Source: Lysinibacter cavernae (GTDB lineage: Bacteria; Actinomycetota; Actinomycetes; Actinomycetales; Microbacteriaceae). From it: DNA of 64,000 bases. Each line of letters starts with the position of its first letter. Within the stretch, counting starts at the first letter, position 1. The stretch spans positions 496,001 through 560,000 of the forward strand of contig NZ_JAAMOX010000002.1 in the NCBI RefSeq assembly GCF_011758565.1. Direction: 5' to 3'. Both the position numbers and the translations under genes were made by a program. The notes under the pieces are model-generated. The model saw nothing but the letters and a program-made list of their open reading frames with translations, searched no databases and was not told the DNA's origin. Positions 9,381 through 18,182 of the stretch are shown here, one piece after another.

Positions 9381-10544
9381 TCACGGCCTGAACGAATACT
9401 CGGACCGAACCTCGTCGCCGTCTGCCGTGAGCACCACCGTGTATGACCCTGTTCGTGGCGCCATAAAGCGATTCCCGTCGGCAATTTCTGTTGGTGAAAG
9501 CAGCAGCTGCCCCTCCCACAGGAATGACACGGTGCACGACTCCCCCGAGTCATTCTTGGAATCAAACCAGGTTCGATCTCCAGAGCGCATCGCGCTGACG
9601 TTGCAGTCATCACGGGGACCTGCGCTGAGCACAACTGTTGGCGACTGCCCCGTGTCGTCACCCGCCGAGAAACCGCCGCCAAGCGAGGTGGCAGCAATCG
9701 GCCCAGAAACGAGCAGCGCCCCAGCCGTCGTTGCGGCCGCAAGCGTACTTCCGGCTGCTGCAGCGGCAAGCGGCCGCTGCTGACAAAACACGAGGATGGG
9801 AAAAGGTAGGGCCAGCGCAATCTTCCGCCGCACCGTGCGGAAATAGGCAACAACCGATCGGCACCGGCGGCACTCCTCAAGATGCTGTTCGAGGCTCGTC
9901 TGCTCCCGCTCGGAGAGTTCCTCTCTCACGTACCGTGCGAGCATGCTTCGCCGGCGCGGGCATCCACTCGACTCTGGCGACTCGGCAAGTGCGTCGAGGT
10001 AACTCTGCCGGATGCCGACGAGGGCCCTTCGGTGCAATGCAGTTACAGCGCCGGTTGTCATACCGAGGGAACTTGCGACCTCGGCGGTTGAGTAGCCCTC
10101 GACGTTACGAAGCCAGAGCACTTCCCGCCACCGATCAGGCAGCGCGGTGAATGCTTGCACGGCCTCGCCGGCCTCAACCGGCTCATCAACCGCTCGGTCG
10201 AGGTCATCGTAGAACTCGGCGACTGGCGTCACCTTCGCGAGGCGTTTTCCTCGCTCCATCGCAACCGTGCGCACGGCGGTGGCAAGGTACAACCCGACTG
10301 AGGTGGCTGGCCCCTTCCCGCCGCGCATGGCCGCGAGTGTGTTCGCCATTGCTTCTTGCGCGATATCCTCAGCGTCATCTCGACCGCTTGCGTAGCGCTT
10401 CGCCCAACCGAGCGTGCGGTCCCAGTGCTCGGCAAAGAGCTCGTCCAGTGCTCCCTCATCCTTCTCCTGAAATCTCAGCAGAAGCTCGCGGTCGCGCTGG
10501 ACGAGCCCAGCCGATTTGGGCTCGTCCCTCTGTGATGATGTCAC
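9381..10544 (-). CDS. ECF-type sigma factor fused to a zinc-binding anti-sigma domain and membrane region
   Basis: The 387-residue product has several parts. It begins with sigma region 2 (about residues 20-90: ELLLRFQEKDEGALDELFAE and DDAEDIAQEAMANTLAA). Region 4 follows (about residues 130-185: LPDRWREVLWLRNVEGYSTA, then VASSLGMTTGAVTALHRRAL). A zinc anti-sigma module with Hx3Cx2C (HLEECRRC) comes at about residue 225. Two hydrophobic stretches (ALALPFPILVF and an Ala-rich one) lead to a roughly 100-residue tail with two cysteines. Sigma and anti-sigma are normally separate proteins. The start chosen is GTG at 10544, which overlaps the stop of the surface-protein gene as GTGA. A longer frame to 10619 would run inside that gene. 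It probably controls the adjacent surface protein and itself. Confidence 0.85.
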   Translation of the reverse strand: MTSSQRDEPKSAGLVQRDRELLLRFQEKDEGALDELFAEHWDRTLGWAKRYASGRDDAEDIAQEAMANTLAAMRGGKGPATSVGLYLATAVRTVAMERGKRLAKVTPVAEFYDDLDRAVDEPVEAGEAVQAFTALPDRWREVLWLRNVEGYSTAEVASSLGMTTGAVTALHRRALVGIRQSYLDALAESPESSGCPRRRSMLARYVREELSEREQTSLEQHLEECRRCRSVVAYFRTVRRKIALALPFPILVFCQQRPLAAAAAGSTLAAATTAGALLVSGPIAATSLGGGFSAGDDTGQSPTVVLSAGPRDDCNVSAMRSGDRTWFDSKNDSGESCTVSFLWEGQLLLSPTEIADGNRFMAPRTGSYTVVLTADGDEVRSEYSFRP

Positions 10545-13500
10545 TCGACGCGCGGCCTCACGGCGTGCTTCTTGCGCCGAACGATCAGGAGCGCACCAAC
10601 GAGCAACAGCGTTGCGCACAGCGCAAGCAGGCCGCCAAGTTCCCCACCGGTCATGGAAAGCGGATGAGACGGGTTTGCAACGTCAGTCGCCCCAGCGGTC
10701 TCGCCAACCTTTGGCAATAGCTCGGCCGGAACGACCGTAACGGTGTACGTCAGGACAACCGTCTGCCCGAGGTCATCCGTGATGGTCACTGAGAACCAGA
10801 CGTCGCCAACAAAGCCAAGCACTGGCGTATAGGTAACCGTCCCATCCGTAATGCCCACAGAGCCGGAGGCCGGCTGGACAATGACGCTTGCATCAAGTGG
10901 CTGCAGGCCGATGCCAGAGCTGTCGCCGAACGGATCAAAGGTTGCCGTTTCCGTATCCGTGATGGTCGTTGCGTGTCCTTCGCCAAGTGGAGGGGCCTGC
11001 ACGGTGAAGTTGTACGTTGCCTCGCCTGCCTGGCCAAGATCATCCGTAAAGGTCACGGTGAAGCTATACGTTCCTGGCTGCATCCCGCTGGCATCAACAT
11101 GCACGCTGCCATCCGTCGCGACCGTTACCGGGGTGCCTGCTGGCAACTGATTGTTCAGGCCGGAAAGCTCGGCCCCGGTGACCGTACCACTCGTCGAAAT
11201 CGTCGTTTCCCAGCCAAGGCTTCCACCGGTTGGGATTTTCTGCGACGGTGGCGAGCTGACAACCGGCGGTGCCTGCACCCTGACGGTGTAGTCGGCCTCA
11301 ACCGTATTGCCATCCTCGTCAGCAAACTGCACGGTGAACGTGTAGGTGCCATCCTCAGCGTTGCCAGCGTCAAACGTCACCACATTGGCGTCGTTCACCG
11401 TCACCGTCCCGGAGTCCGGGCGGGTCGTCACGGTTGCTCGCACCTCAGACTCGGCCACAACCGTCATCGCGAAGTCCGTCGAGCTGCCGCCGGGAATCAG
11501 CGCGCTGGTTTCGCCCGTCACGGCAAGCGCGGAGACCCGTACGGTGACGGTCGCCTCGCCCGACTGGCCGAGGTCATCCGTGTAGCGCACGGTGAACGTG
11601 TAGTCGCCGACCGGCACCTCGCCTGGATCAAAACTCACGCCGCCCGCCGCGTCAACCGAAACTTCGGCCCCGGCTGGCGCACCAATAACTTCGGCCGAAA
11701 CGATACTTCCACTCGTCGAAACCCTCGTGTTGACCTCAACGGGTAGGCCAAGGCCTGTCGAAGCGGTGACATCATTCGCACGAGGAACTGCCTGGACGGC
11801 AACCGTGTAGACAACCTCCGTTCGCTGCCCGAGCTCATCGGTGAAGGCCACGGTAAAGGCATACCTTCCGTCGGCCGCTCCATTGGCAGAGAACGTGACG
11901 AGCTCGGTGTCTGCATCAATTTCGGCCGCCCCCGCACCGGGGGAAACGGTCAACTCAACGGCGTCAAGAACCTCCGGATGCAGCACCTCAGGGCCAAACA
12001 CTGCGCTGCCCTGCTGGCCGATACGGTCAACCCGATTGCCGTTCACAACCGGTGCCCGCACGACGGTCACCGTCAGCGTCGCCTGAGCCGTCTGCCCGTG
12101 CGCATCCTCGATCTGGTAGCTCACGACAACATCGTGGGTCTTCTCCCCGTCCGCCCACGAGTGGGTTGGGGCGATCTGAATCGAACCGCCAACCACGGTC
12201 ACGTCCGCATCACCGGAGGCGACGGTTGGAGCGCCGGAAAACGCGGGAGCATCCCCCGCATCGTTGCCAAGCACGTCAAATAAGCGGGTGGCATCCGGCA
12301 TCGTACCGACGTCATCGGTTGCAACGAGCGCGGCATACACCAGCACGGAAACCTCAGCCGTTTCGCTCACCCCGGCCGCGTTGGTCCAGGTATACGTGAA
12401 GGTGTCGGTATACGAGCCCTTGCCCGCATACTCGGTTGGCCACGACGCATGAGCCGTGTAGGTCACGGTCGATTGGGTTTGGGCGTCGGTTGGCGCGGTC
12501 AATTCGACAGAGCCGTGGGTAGGAACCGTCGCGCCGAGGGCGACCGTGTCACGGGTGAATACGCTGCCAGCTGCTGTTGGAAAGGCAAGGGTATCGTTCG
12601 CCGTCACATCAACGGAGACGGAGCTTCCAACACGCGCACTCGTCGCGTCATCGACCAACGCAGGGGCCGCGATGCGCTCTTGCATCATCACCACTTGGCC
12701 GGTCACATCCACACCAGAGGCCACTGCAACGGGATCAACCGGCGCAACGGCATCCCAGCCGGAACCGGGGGCAGAGAAGCTGTAGGAACCGGGGGCAATC
12801 ACCTCGTACAGGAAACCGCTGTCGGTACCCGTTGTTGTGCTTGCCGCATCCCCAACCGAAGTCGCGGTAATCTCGAGGTCTTTCCCCCACGCAATGTCGG
12901 CTGGGCTCAACACGCCATCAAAATCGAGGTCACGGTACACCGTGCCCGAAAGGCTTGAGGCGCTCGACTTCAGGTTCACACTCGATGCGTCACGGAACGA
13001 CATGACCGAGTTCGGGTCGCCGTCAACCGGCTCAGTGCGGCCGCTCATCGTGTTGATCACCTTGCCGTTTCTGGCAAGCCGGTCAACGCTTGTGCTGATG
13101 GTTGCGGTGCCAGAGTATCCAGGCCTCAGCAGCGACTCGGTTGTGAACCGAACCGCGGTGGCAGTTGTCGGTATCGCGCCGGACTTCCAGCTGATGTCAG
13201 CGTTACCGTTCTCGTTTCCCACCCGGTTAACGGCAGCCTCAACGGTCGCTCGGTCATCCGTTGTGTACTCAATCGCAACCTTGCCCATGACCTCGTCCGC
13301 CATACTGGCCTGCACCTCGAGGACGTTCAACCCCGTCTTGCCAAGGCCAGTCGTGCCCCGTGAATCACCGTCAAACGGAAGCACATCAACAAACGTGCCT
13401 CGGCCAACGTCATTCGACGTTCCGTTTGCCCAGCTCAGGGTGTAGGAGAACACTTCGCCGGGAGCCACGTATCCGTTATTTGCCGTCGCCGCGGATTTCC

Positions 13501-15817
13501 CGCCTGCGAAGGACGCAACGCCGGTTACGACAAGCGTCGCCTCCGTGGTTCTGTCCGTGAGCACGGCAGATCCTGCCTGGTTTGTTACTCCGTCCCAGCT
13601 TTCGCGAGACGTATCTGAGTCTGACGACATCACCGTCTTGACGGTGTGCTTACTGCCTGAAGGCGTCAGCACAGAGTTCACAACCTGGAACGAGAGCGGG
13701 CTCAGCAGCGTCTCGTGGCCGGCAACCGTTGGGTGGAACGTTCCACCGGCCGTGCCTCCTGCCGCAGTGACGTCGCCAAGCTGAAACACAATGTTGGCGG
13801 GGGTACCGCCCTTTGCGCAGTTAATCGGGTCGTTCGGCTCTCCTGGCACGATGGTATAGCTCTTCACCGCGCCGCCAGCAACAAGCGCGTCAAGGCTGGC
13901 AAGAACCGGCTCAGCACATACCGAATTGAGCGAAACCCTGGCCTGAGTGTTCTTCGCGACCGTGTTGATTCCGGCGCCAACCGGCCCGATGACGAGTGGC
14001 CGAACCGTAACCGTCGCGAGGGCACCCGGATCGACGGATGCGGCAGACCACGACGTCGTCGCGCGGACCAGGGCAGGAACCGCCTGAACGTAGCCACCGC
14101 CGAGACTGTAGCTCGTTCCCGAATAGGTCGACTTCACGAGGGCAGTTTCAGCGGTTCCAAACTGCCAAAACCACGGCAGCCCCGCGTTCACAGGGAGCGC
14201 CAACGAGGCGGCAGAGGTGGTACGAGCGAGCGAAAAATCGAGCCCAACCGCGCTGCCGGGCTTGAGGTTAAACCCCGTAGCCAGAATTCGGATGGCGCCA
14301 ACAGCCGCAGCGCCACCGGCGACGGCCGCAGGGTCGGATGTCCAACCAGCTGCCCCGTCACCGGCCTGACCGCAGTCAAACGCCTTGCGCTCCGCGTCAG
14401 AGGCGAATGAGACGGCCGAGTACTCCAACCGGTAGGAACCAGCAGGAAGAGCGGTGTTTCCGCCCGCGTGGAAAATCGAGGCGTTGCTCACCTGGTTGCT
14501 GTAGATGCCACGCGCGTCGCCGTTGAGTCGCAGCAGGCTACTGTCCCAAACCGCACACCCAAACGGCGAGCTGGCCGACTCAAGTGCGGAAGACGCGTTC
14601 ATCACGCCACTAAAAGCGCGGAAGGCCTGGCCGGGAAGAACTTTCTCCTCGTTCTGCGGGTATCCATGACCATCACCAAAGAGGTAGAGCCGATCGGCCC
14701 CCATCACTCCGCCAAACGTGCCGCCAACAACGAGCGTCTGGGTGCGGTCAAACGTGTCTCGCCAGCAGCTCAGCTGCGCTCCAAGAAGCGTGCCGGACGG
14801 GCAGACATATCCGGCAGCCTGGCCTGGAGCAACACCATCACCAAAGTTGCTCACGCCGCTCAACGAGTCTGGGTCAAAACCGGAAACCTGCATCTCGACG
14901 GTTGTCTTCTGCCCGGTTGGCAGAGTCGGGTCGTACGGTATCCAAAGGTTGACGTTCAGGAAAACGTTGCCCCAAAATTCCTTCGGGAAACCGGTGAAAT
15001 TGATCACACTGCCAAAATCGGTTCTTGCGTTGGTGAGGGTGACAAACACGGTTTCGCCCGGACCAGCTTGTGTGTAGCTCAGGGTGCCGCCGCCCCTGCC
15101 AACGGCAAGGCTGTGGACGACGGATGCCTCGGGAACCCGCAACTGAAACGTCACGGTATCGCCAAAAGCCTCGAAACCGCGAAGGTCACCATCTGCTGAC
15201 GTAGCGCCGAGCATAAAGCGCTGGCCGGCCAATAAGCCCAGCTTGCCGCCAAGGCTCGTGTTGTGCGCGTATGAAATCAAGCTGGTCTTCAGCTCGGTCG
15301 CTGGTTGTGCTGAAACGGTCACAGCATCCGCCGTTCCGCTCGCGGTTCCGGACGTCACCGTTGGTTGTACGGTGGCCCCGTTCCCAACGCTGTACACCCA
15401 GGCAAGCAGCTCAAAGCTCTCAGAAAGACCACCCTCGTTGCTGGTGGTTCGTTTGCAGGTCAGGGTCCGATTCCCATCGCTGAGGGAGCCTCCCCCGCTG
15501 CAGACGGTCGCCGCGGTTGCCGTTGCGTCCCATTCCATGCCCTGCGGCAGGGTCGACGCAAACGTCACATCGCCAGGGATGTCGTAGGAGGCTTGCACCC
15601 GATAGCGGATGCTGTCTTGCGTGCGCACGATACCGTTCTTCGCGGCGGTGTCGAGCCCAGGGCCGTCGTTGGTGCTAAATGGAGCCGTGCCGTCGGCAAG
15701 AACCGAGACCTGAATGTCGGTCACGCGTCCGTCCGCGGCCATCGCCGGCGCGGATGAGCCCACCGTCCCTATTACGGCGAGCGCCACAACAGCGACTATT
15801 GATACGAGTTGTTTCAC
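10541..15817 (-). CDS. Giant secreted or wall-anchored surface protein with Ig-like repeats
   Basis: This is a 1758-residue protein starting at GTG 15817 after GAGGGAAG. It has a signal peptide (about residues 1-28, ending APAMA), then a long beta-rich region with DUF11-like segments such as TLPQGMEWDATATAATVC. A SdrD/Cna-B-like module follows near residue 955 (YRDLDFDGVLSPADI). From about 1054 to 1695 come Ig/cadherin-like repeats with the recurring pattern Y-x-F-T-V-x-F-x-D-D-x-G-Q. The C terminus has LSMTG at 1720-1724, a hydrophobic helix and RRKKH, which is a sortase-type sorting signal of a non-LPxTG class. No sortase gene is in the window. An adhesin or matrix role is inference. It is coupled by GTGA to the sigma/anti-sigma gene. 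Confidence 0.88.
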   Translation of the reverse strand: MKQLVSIVAVVALAVIGTVGSSAPAMAADGRVTDIQVSVLADGTAPFSTNDGPGLDTAAKNGIVRTQDSIRYRVQASYDIPGDVTFASTLPQGMEWDATATAATVCSGGGSLSDGNRTLTCKRTTSNEGGLSESFELLAWVYSVGNGATVQPTVTSGTASGTADAVTVSAQPATELKTSLISYAHNTSLGGKLGLLAGQRFMLGATSADGDLRGFEAFGDTVTFQLRVPEASVVHSLAVGRGGGTLSYTQAGPGETVFVTLTNARTDFGSVINFTGFPKEFWGNVFLNVNLWIPYDPTLPTGQKTTVEMQVSGFDPDSLSGVSNFGDGVAPGQAAGYVCPSGTLLGAQLSCWRDTFDRTQTLVVGGTFGGVMGADRLYLFGDGHGYPQNEEKVLPGQAFRAFSGVMNASSALESASSPFGCAVWDSSLLRLNGDARGIYSNQVSNASIFHAGGNTALPAGSYRLEYSAVSFASDAERKAFDCGQAGDGAAGWTSDPAAVAGGAAAVGAIRILATGFNLKPGSAVGLDFSLARTTSAASLALPVNAGLPWFWQFGTAETALVKSTYSGTSYSLGGGYVQAVPALVRATTSWSAASVDPGALATVTVRPLVIGPVGAGINTVAKNTQARVSLNSVCAEPVLASLDALVAGGAVKSYTIVPGEPNDPINCAKGGTPANIVFQLGDVTAAGGTAGGTFHPTVAGHETLLSPLSFQVVNSVLTPSGSKHTVKTVMSSDSDTSRESWDGVTNQAGSAVLTDRTTEATLVVTGVASFAGGKSAATANNGYVAPGEVFSYTLSWANGTSNDVGRGTFVDVLPFDGDSRGTTGLGKTGLNVLEVQASMADEVMGKVAIEYTTDDRATVEAAVNRVGNENGNADISWKSGAIPTTATAVRFTTESLLRPGYSGTATISTSVDRLARNGKVINTMSGRTEPVDGDPNSVMSFRDASSVNLKSSASSLSGTVYRDLDFDGVLSPADIAWGKDLEITATSVGDAASTTTGTDSGFLYEVIAPGSYSFSAPGSGWDAVAPVDPVAVASGVDVTGQVVMMQERIAAPALVDDATSARVGSSVSVDVTANDTLAFPTAAGSVFTRDTVALGATVPTHGSVELTAPTDAQTQSTVTYTAHASWPTEYAGKGSYTDTFTYTWTNAAGVSETAEVSVLVYAALVATDDVGTMPDATRLFDVLGNDAGDAPAFSGAPTVASGDADVTVVGGSIQIAPTHSWADGEKTHDVVVSYQIEDAHGQTAQATLTVTVVRAPVVNGNRVDRIGQQGSAVFGPEVLHPEVLDAVELTVSPGAGAAEIDADTELVTFSANGAADGRYAFTVAFTDELGQRTEVVYTVAVQAVPRANDVTASTGLGLPVEVNTRVSTSGSIVSAEVIGAPAGAEVSVDAAGGVSFDPGEVPVGDYTFTVRYTDDLGQSGEATVTVRVSALAVTGETSALIPGGSSTDFAMTVVAESEVRATVTTRPDSGTVTVNDANVVTFDAGNAEDGTYTFTVQFADEDGNTVEADYTVRVQAPPVVSSPPSQKIPTGGSLGWETTISTSGTVTGAELSGLNNQLPAGTPVTVATDGSVHVDASGMQPGTYSFTVTFTDDLGQAGEATYNFTVQAPPLGEGHATTITDTETATFDPFGDSSGIGLQPLDASVIVQPASGSVGITDGTVTYTPVLGFVGDVWFSVTITDDLGQTVVLTYTVTVVPAELLPKVGETAGATDVANPSHPLSMTGGELGGLLALCATLLLVGALLIVRRKKHAVRPRVE
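10730..12660 (-). repeat. Region encoding tandem Ig/cadherin-like repeats of the surface protein
   Basis: At the protein level about five to seven diverged modules of roughly 85-100 residues follow each other. Their closing strands read YAFTVAFTDELGQ, YTFTVRYTDDLGQ, YTFTVQFADEDGN, YSFTVTFTDDLGQ and VWFSVTITDDLGQ. Each is followed by a V-x-V-x-A-x-P linker. The DNA is not an exact tandem repeat, so the array is old or selected for divergence. Boundaries are approximate. Confidence 0.7.
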
Positions 15818-16046
15818 AATACTTCCCTCAAGTAATTACGACACTCAGCGCCCAAATGCCTTCGAGTGTCTACCCGTAAGGAATGAGTTGGCAAAGAAAT
15901 CCGACGCGCGCATCAAAAAACACCCCACGATGTGCGGACGGGACAAAACCCCAGATTGGCGCCCTTCCCCAAGAACGGCACCGACAAACAGTTTACACAG
16001 GAATATTCTGGCGCACCTGAGAGCGCGAGCCGACGTCGTCGACCAG

Positions 16047-16889
16047 CTAACCCTGAGCAGTCACAAAATAGTCATTCAAGGTGACGGTGGCGAGTCCGCG
16101 ATCAAGCACGAGCTGCTTGAGCTGCGGCAACACCTCGATGACGGGCATGAAATTGGCGTGGCCAATGATGACGTGCTGCGGCAAGAACCACTGCGTTGCA
16201 AACGCGACGACCTGATCTGTTGTGATGAGCCCAGAGTCAGACAGCGAGCCGTACCACATGACCGGCGAGGTGTACCCGATGCTCGCGGCCGCGGCATCCG
16301 TTCGAGCATCCCGAAAGCCAAACGGCGGCCGGTAGAACGGCTTGGCGCTGACCCCAAACGTCTCAACAATGAACTGCTCGTTTCGCTGCAGTTCATCGAT
16401 CACTCCCTGATCGCTGAGCGAACGCAGATCAACGTGAGACCACGTATGATTGCCGATCTGCACCTGACCGGAGGCAACAAGCGGCCTCAGCAGGTCGGCG
16501 TGCTGCGCCCAACCGCCGTACATGCCGTTCACAAAGAACGTCAGCCGCGCACCCGACTCTGCTGCAAAGCGCGCGTAGCCTTCGATCACGGCCGGGTCAG
16601 CTCCGTCGTCAATCGTCCAGGCCAGGAAGTTGCCGTCACCGGGAAGCGCCGTAATCGGCCCGGCGGGAAGTGGCACCTTCGTGAGGCCGGCAGGATCAGC
16701 ACCAACAGGCAGCTCGGTTGTCTGGGCAATGCTTGCCGGAGTTGGCAGCGATGAGGGTAGCTCAAGCTGAGGCGGAACAGAGGATGTTGGCAGCGACTCC
16801 CGCGGCGTTGACGGCGCGGCGCATCCAGCGAGCGTACCAACCGCCAAGGCTAGGCCAACCTGCAAAAATCCGCGCCGATCCATATCCAA
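16047..16889 (-). CDS. NodB-family polysaccharide deacetylase, Tat-type lipoprotein
   Basis: The 280-residue protein begins with a twin-arginine signal (DRRGFLQ) and a lipobox LAGC at about residues 20-23, so it should be a lipid-anchored, Tat-exported protein. The NodB domain (about residues 85-275) has motif 1 TIDDG, motif 2 HTWSH, motif 3 RPPFG and a late IIGHAN. The metal-binding and base residues are therefore present. Substrates of this family are N- or O-acetyl groups of chitin, peptidoglycan or other wall polysaccharides; the one here is unknown. A paralogue follows 26 bp upstream on the same strand. Confidence 0.85.
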   Translation of the reverse strand: MDMDRRGFLQVGLALAVGTLAGCAAPSTPRESLPTSSVPPQLELPSSLPTPASIAQTTELPVGADPAGLTKVPLPAGPITALPGDGNFLAWTIDDGADPAVIEGYARFAAESGARLTFFVNGMYGGWAQHADLLRPLVASGQVQIGNHTWSHVDLRSLSDQGVIDELQRNEQFIVETFGVSAKPFYRPPFGFRDARTDAAAASIGYTSPVMWYGSLSDSGLITTDQVVAFATQWFLPQHVIIGHANFMPVIEVLPQLKQLVLDRGLATVTLNDYFVTAQG

Positions 16890-16915
16890 AAGATAGGGCC
16901 TCGGCGAAGTGAACG

Positions 16916-17758
16916 CTAGTGCGACACAAAGACGTCGTTGAGCGTGACCGTTTGGAGTTCCCGCTCGCGAATCAACAAATAGATATCGGGCAATACGTCA
17001 ATTTCTGCAAACTCATTTGCGTGGCTGAGCACAATAGCGTCCTGCACAAACGCTCGCTTCGCAGCGGCCAAGAGAGCTGACGGCGTGGTCGGTAGTGAAT
17101 CATCGAGCCAATCGGTCCACAACACGGGGACGGTGTACCCAATGTTCGCGGCGGCTGCATCGGTTCGTGCATCCCTGCGCCCCATAGGCGGCCGATAATA
17201 CGGCTTCGCGCTCACTCCAAAGGTGTCAAGCAGAAACTCCTCCGTCCGCTCAAGCTCATCAACGATCTGTTCGTCGGTGAGGCTCAGGAGGTCGGGATGC
17301 GACCATGTGTGGTTTGCGAGTTGCACGCGGCCACTCTGCACAAACGGTTTCAGTTGGTCGGCATACTGCCGCCATCCCTCGTAGCTTCCCGTCACAAAAA
17401 AGGTCAGGCGCACGTCCGTCGTCTGGAGCAATTGCACGTACGCGCCGATGACCTCGGGCGTCAGCCCGTCATCGACGGTCCAGGCAACCCGGTTATCGGC
17501 CACACCCAGCGAGTCGAGCGGAAGGTTGGACAGGGAAACCTTTTCGGTTGGTGACGTCTCTGAGGCTGAGCGATGGGTTGAGCCCACCGCGGCGCCACCT
17601 AGCGGCGCTGGAGAAGCAGCCGCCCGCTGAGACGGACGTCGCGGCTCAGCCACACCAGCGATAGCGACGGGCACCAAGAGTCCGAGAACAACGCCGGTGG
17701 AGAGAATAAGGCTCAGCCGCCGTGCCTGCTTACGTTGTGTCCCCCGTTTAATACGCAC
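16916..17758 (-). CDS. NodB-family polysaccharide deacetylase, membrane-anchored
   Basis: The 280-residue protein has a basic start and a signal anchor or signal peptide (about residues 15-36, LSLILSTGVVLGLLVPVAI). A low-complexity linker leads to a NodB domain with TVDDG, HTWSH, RPPMG and VLSHANE. It is a close paralogue of the following gene: both have GVSAKPxYRPP and DARTDAAAA. The two differ in how they are anchored, one by a lipid and one by an N-terminal segment. The two genes form an operon next to the giant surface protein gene, which fits a role in envelope remodelling. Confidence 0.83.
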   Translation of the reverse strand: MRIKRGTQRKQARRLSLILSTGVVLGLLVPVAIAGVAEPRRPSQRAAASPAPLGGAAVGSTHRSASETSPTEKVSLSNLPLDSLGVADNRVAWTVDDGLTPEVIGAYVQLLQTTDVRLTFFVTGSYEGWRQYADQLKPFVQSGRVQLANHTWSHPDLLSLTDEQIVDELERTEEFLLDTFGVSAKPYYRPPMGRRDARTDAAAANIGYTVPVLWTDWLDDSLPTTPSALLAAAKRAFVQDAIVLSHANEFAEIDVLPDIYLLIRERELQTVTLNDVFVSH

Positions 17759-17906
17759 AGAGAAACCTTACGCCGAGACACCACGAAGTACTACGCCGAT
17801 GGATGAAACCCAGCGGATACCGGCACGTTCAGCGTCGAGACCGAACCAACCCGTCCATGGGCGAACGTGGAAGAGATGGGCCGTTCGGGACGGATCAGGC
17901 AGCCAA

Positions 17907-18056
17907 CTAGGCCGAGAGATGACCGCCGCGCGACGCATCCGCCCGTCGAACAAACCAGCGCCGGAGGCTGACCGCGCCAAACACCGCGGCAAGAATCGCG
18001 GCGGCAATCGGAAGGCCGGTGAGGACAACGAGGACAATCAACATGAAAAGTTCCAC
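17907..18056 (-). CDS. Small hydrophobic membrane protein, unknown
   Basis: A 49-codon frame starts at GTG 18056, with AGGG seven bases before it, or at ATG 18044. It ends with TAG at 17907. The product has one strong membrane helix (LFMLIVLVVLTGLPIAAAIL and on to AAVFGAV), then a basic stretch LRRWFVRRADASRG. The positive-inside rule would put the C terminus in the cytoplasm. There is no recognisable family. It sits alone between the deacetylases and the NagD-like gene. It is supported by the ribosome-binding site and the helix, but it is short and could be a chance frame. Confidence 0.45.
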   Translation of the reverse strand: MELFMLIVLVVLTGLPIAAAILAAVFGAVSLRRWFVRRADASRGGHLSA

Positions 18057-18182
18057 GTCGTCACCCTAGCAACACTCGGCCGATCGCAACAGACCCTCGC
18101 CGTAGCCGGACCGTAACCTCCCCGCAAAGATTCGGGTCTCGGAGGTGCAGTACTGTGGAAAGACAGGAACCCGGAGGTCTAC

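Noticed and set aside
10545-10619. Longer start for the first sigma fusion at 10619
   Set aside because: It would lie inside the 3' end of the surface-protein gene; GTG 10544 gives a GTGA coupling and a normal sigma N terminus.
10973-15199. Several 200-250-codon plus-strand frames opposite the surface protein
   Set aside because: They are Arg/His-rich shadows of the coding strand with no family resemblance or ribosome-binding site.
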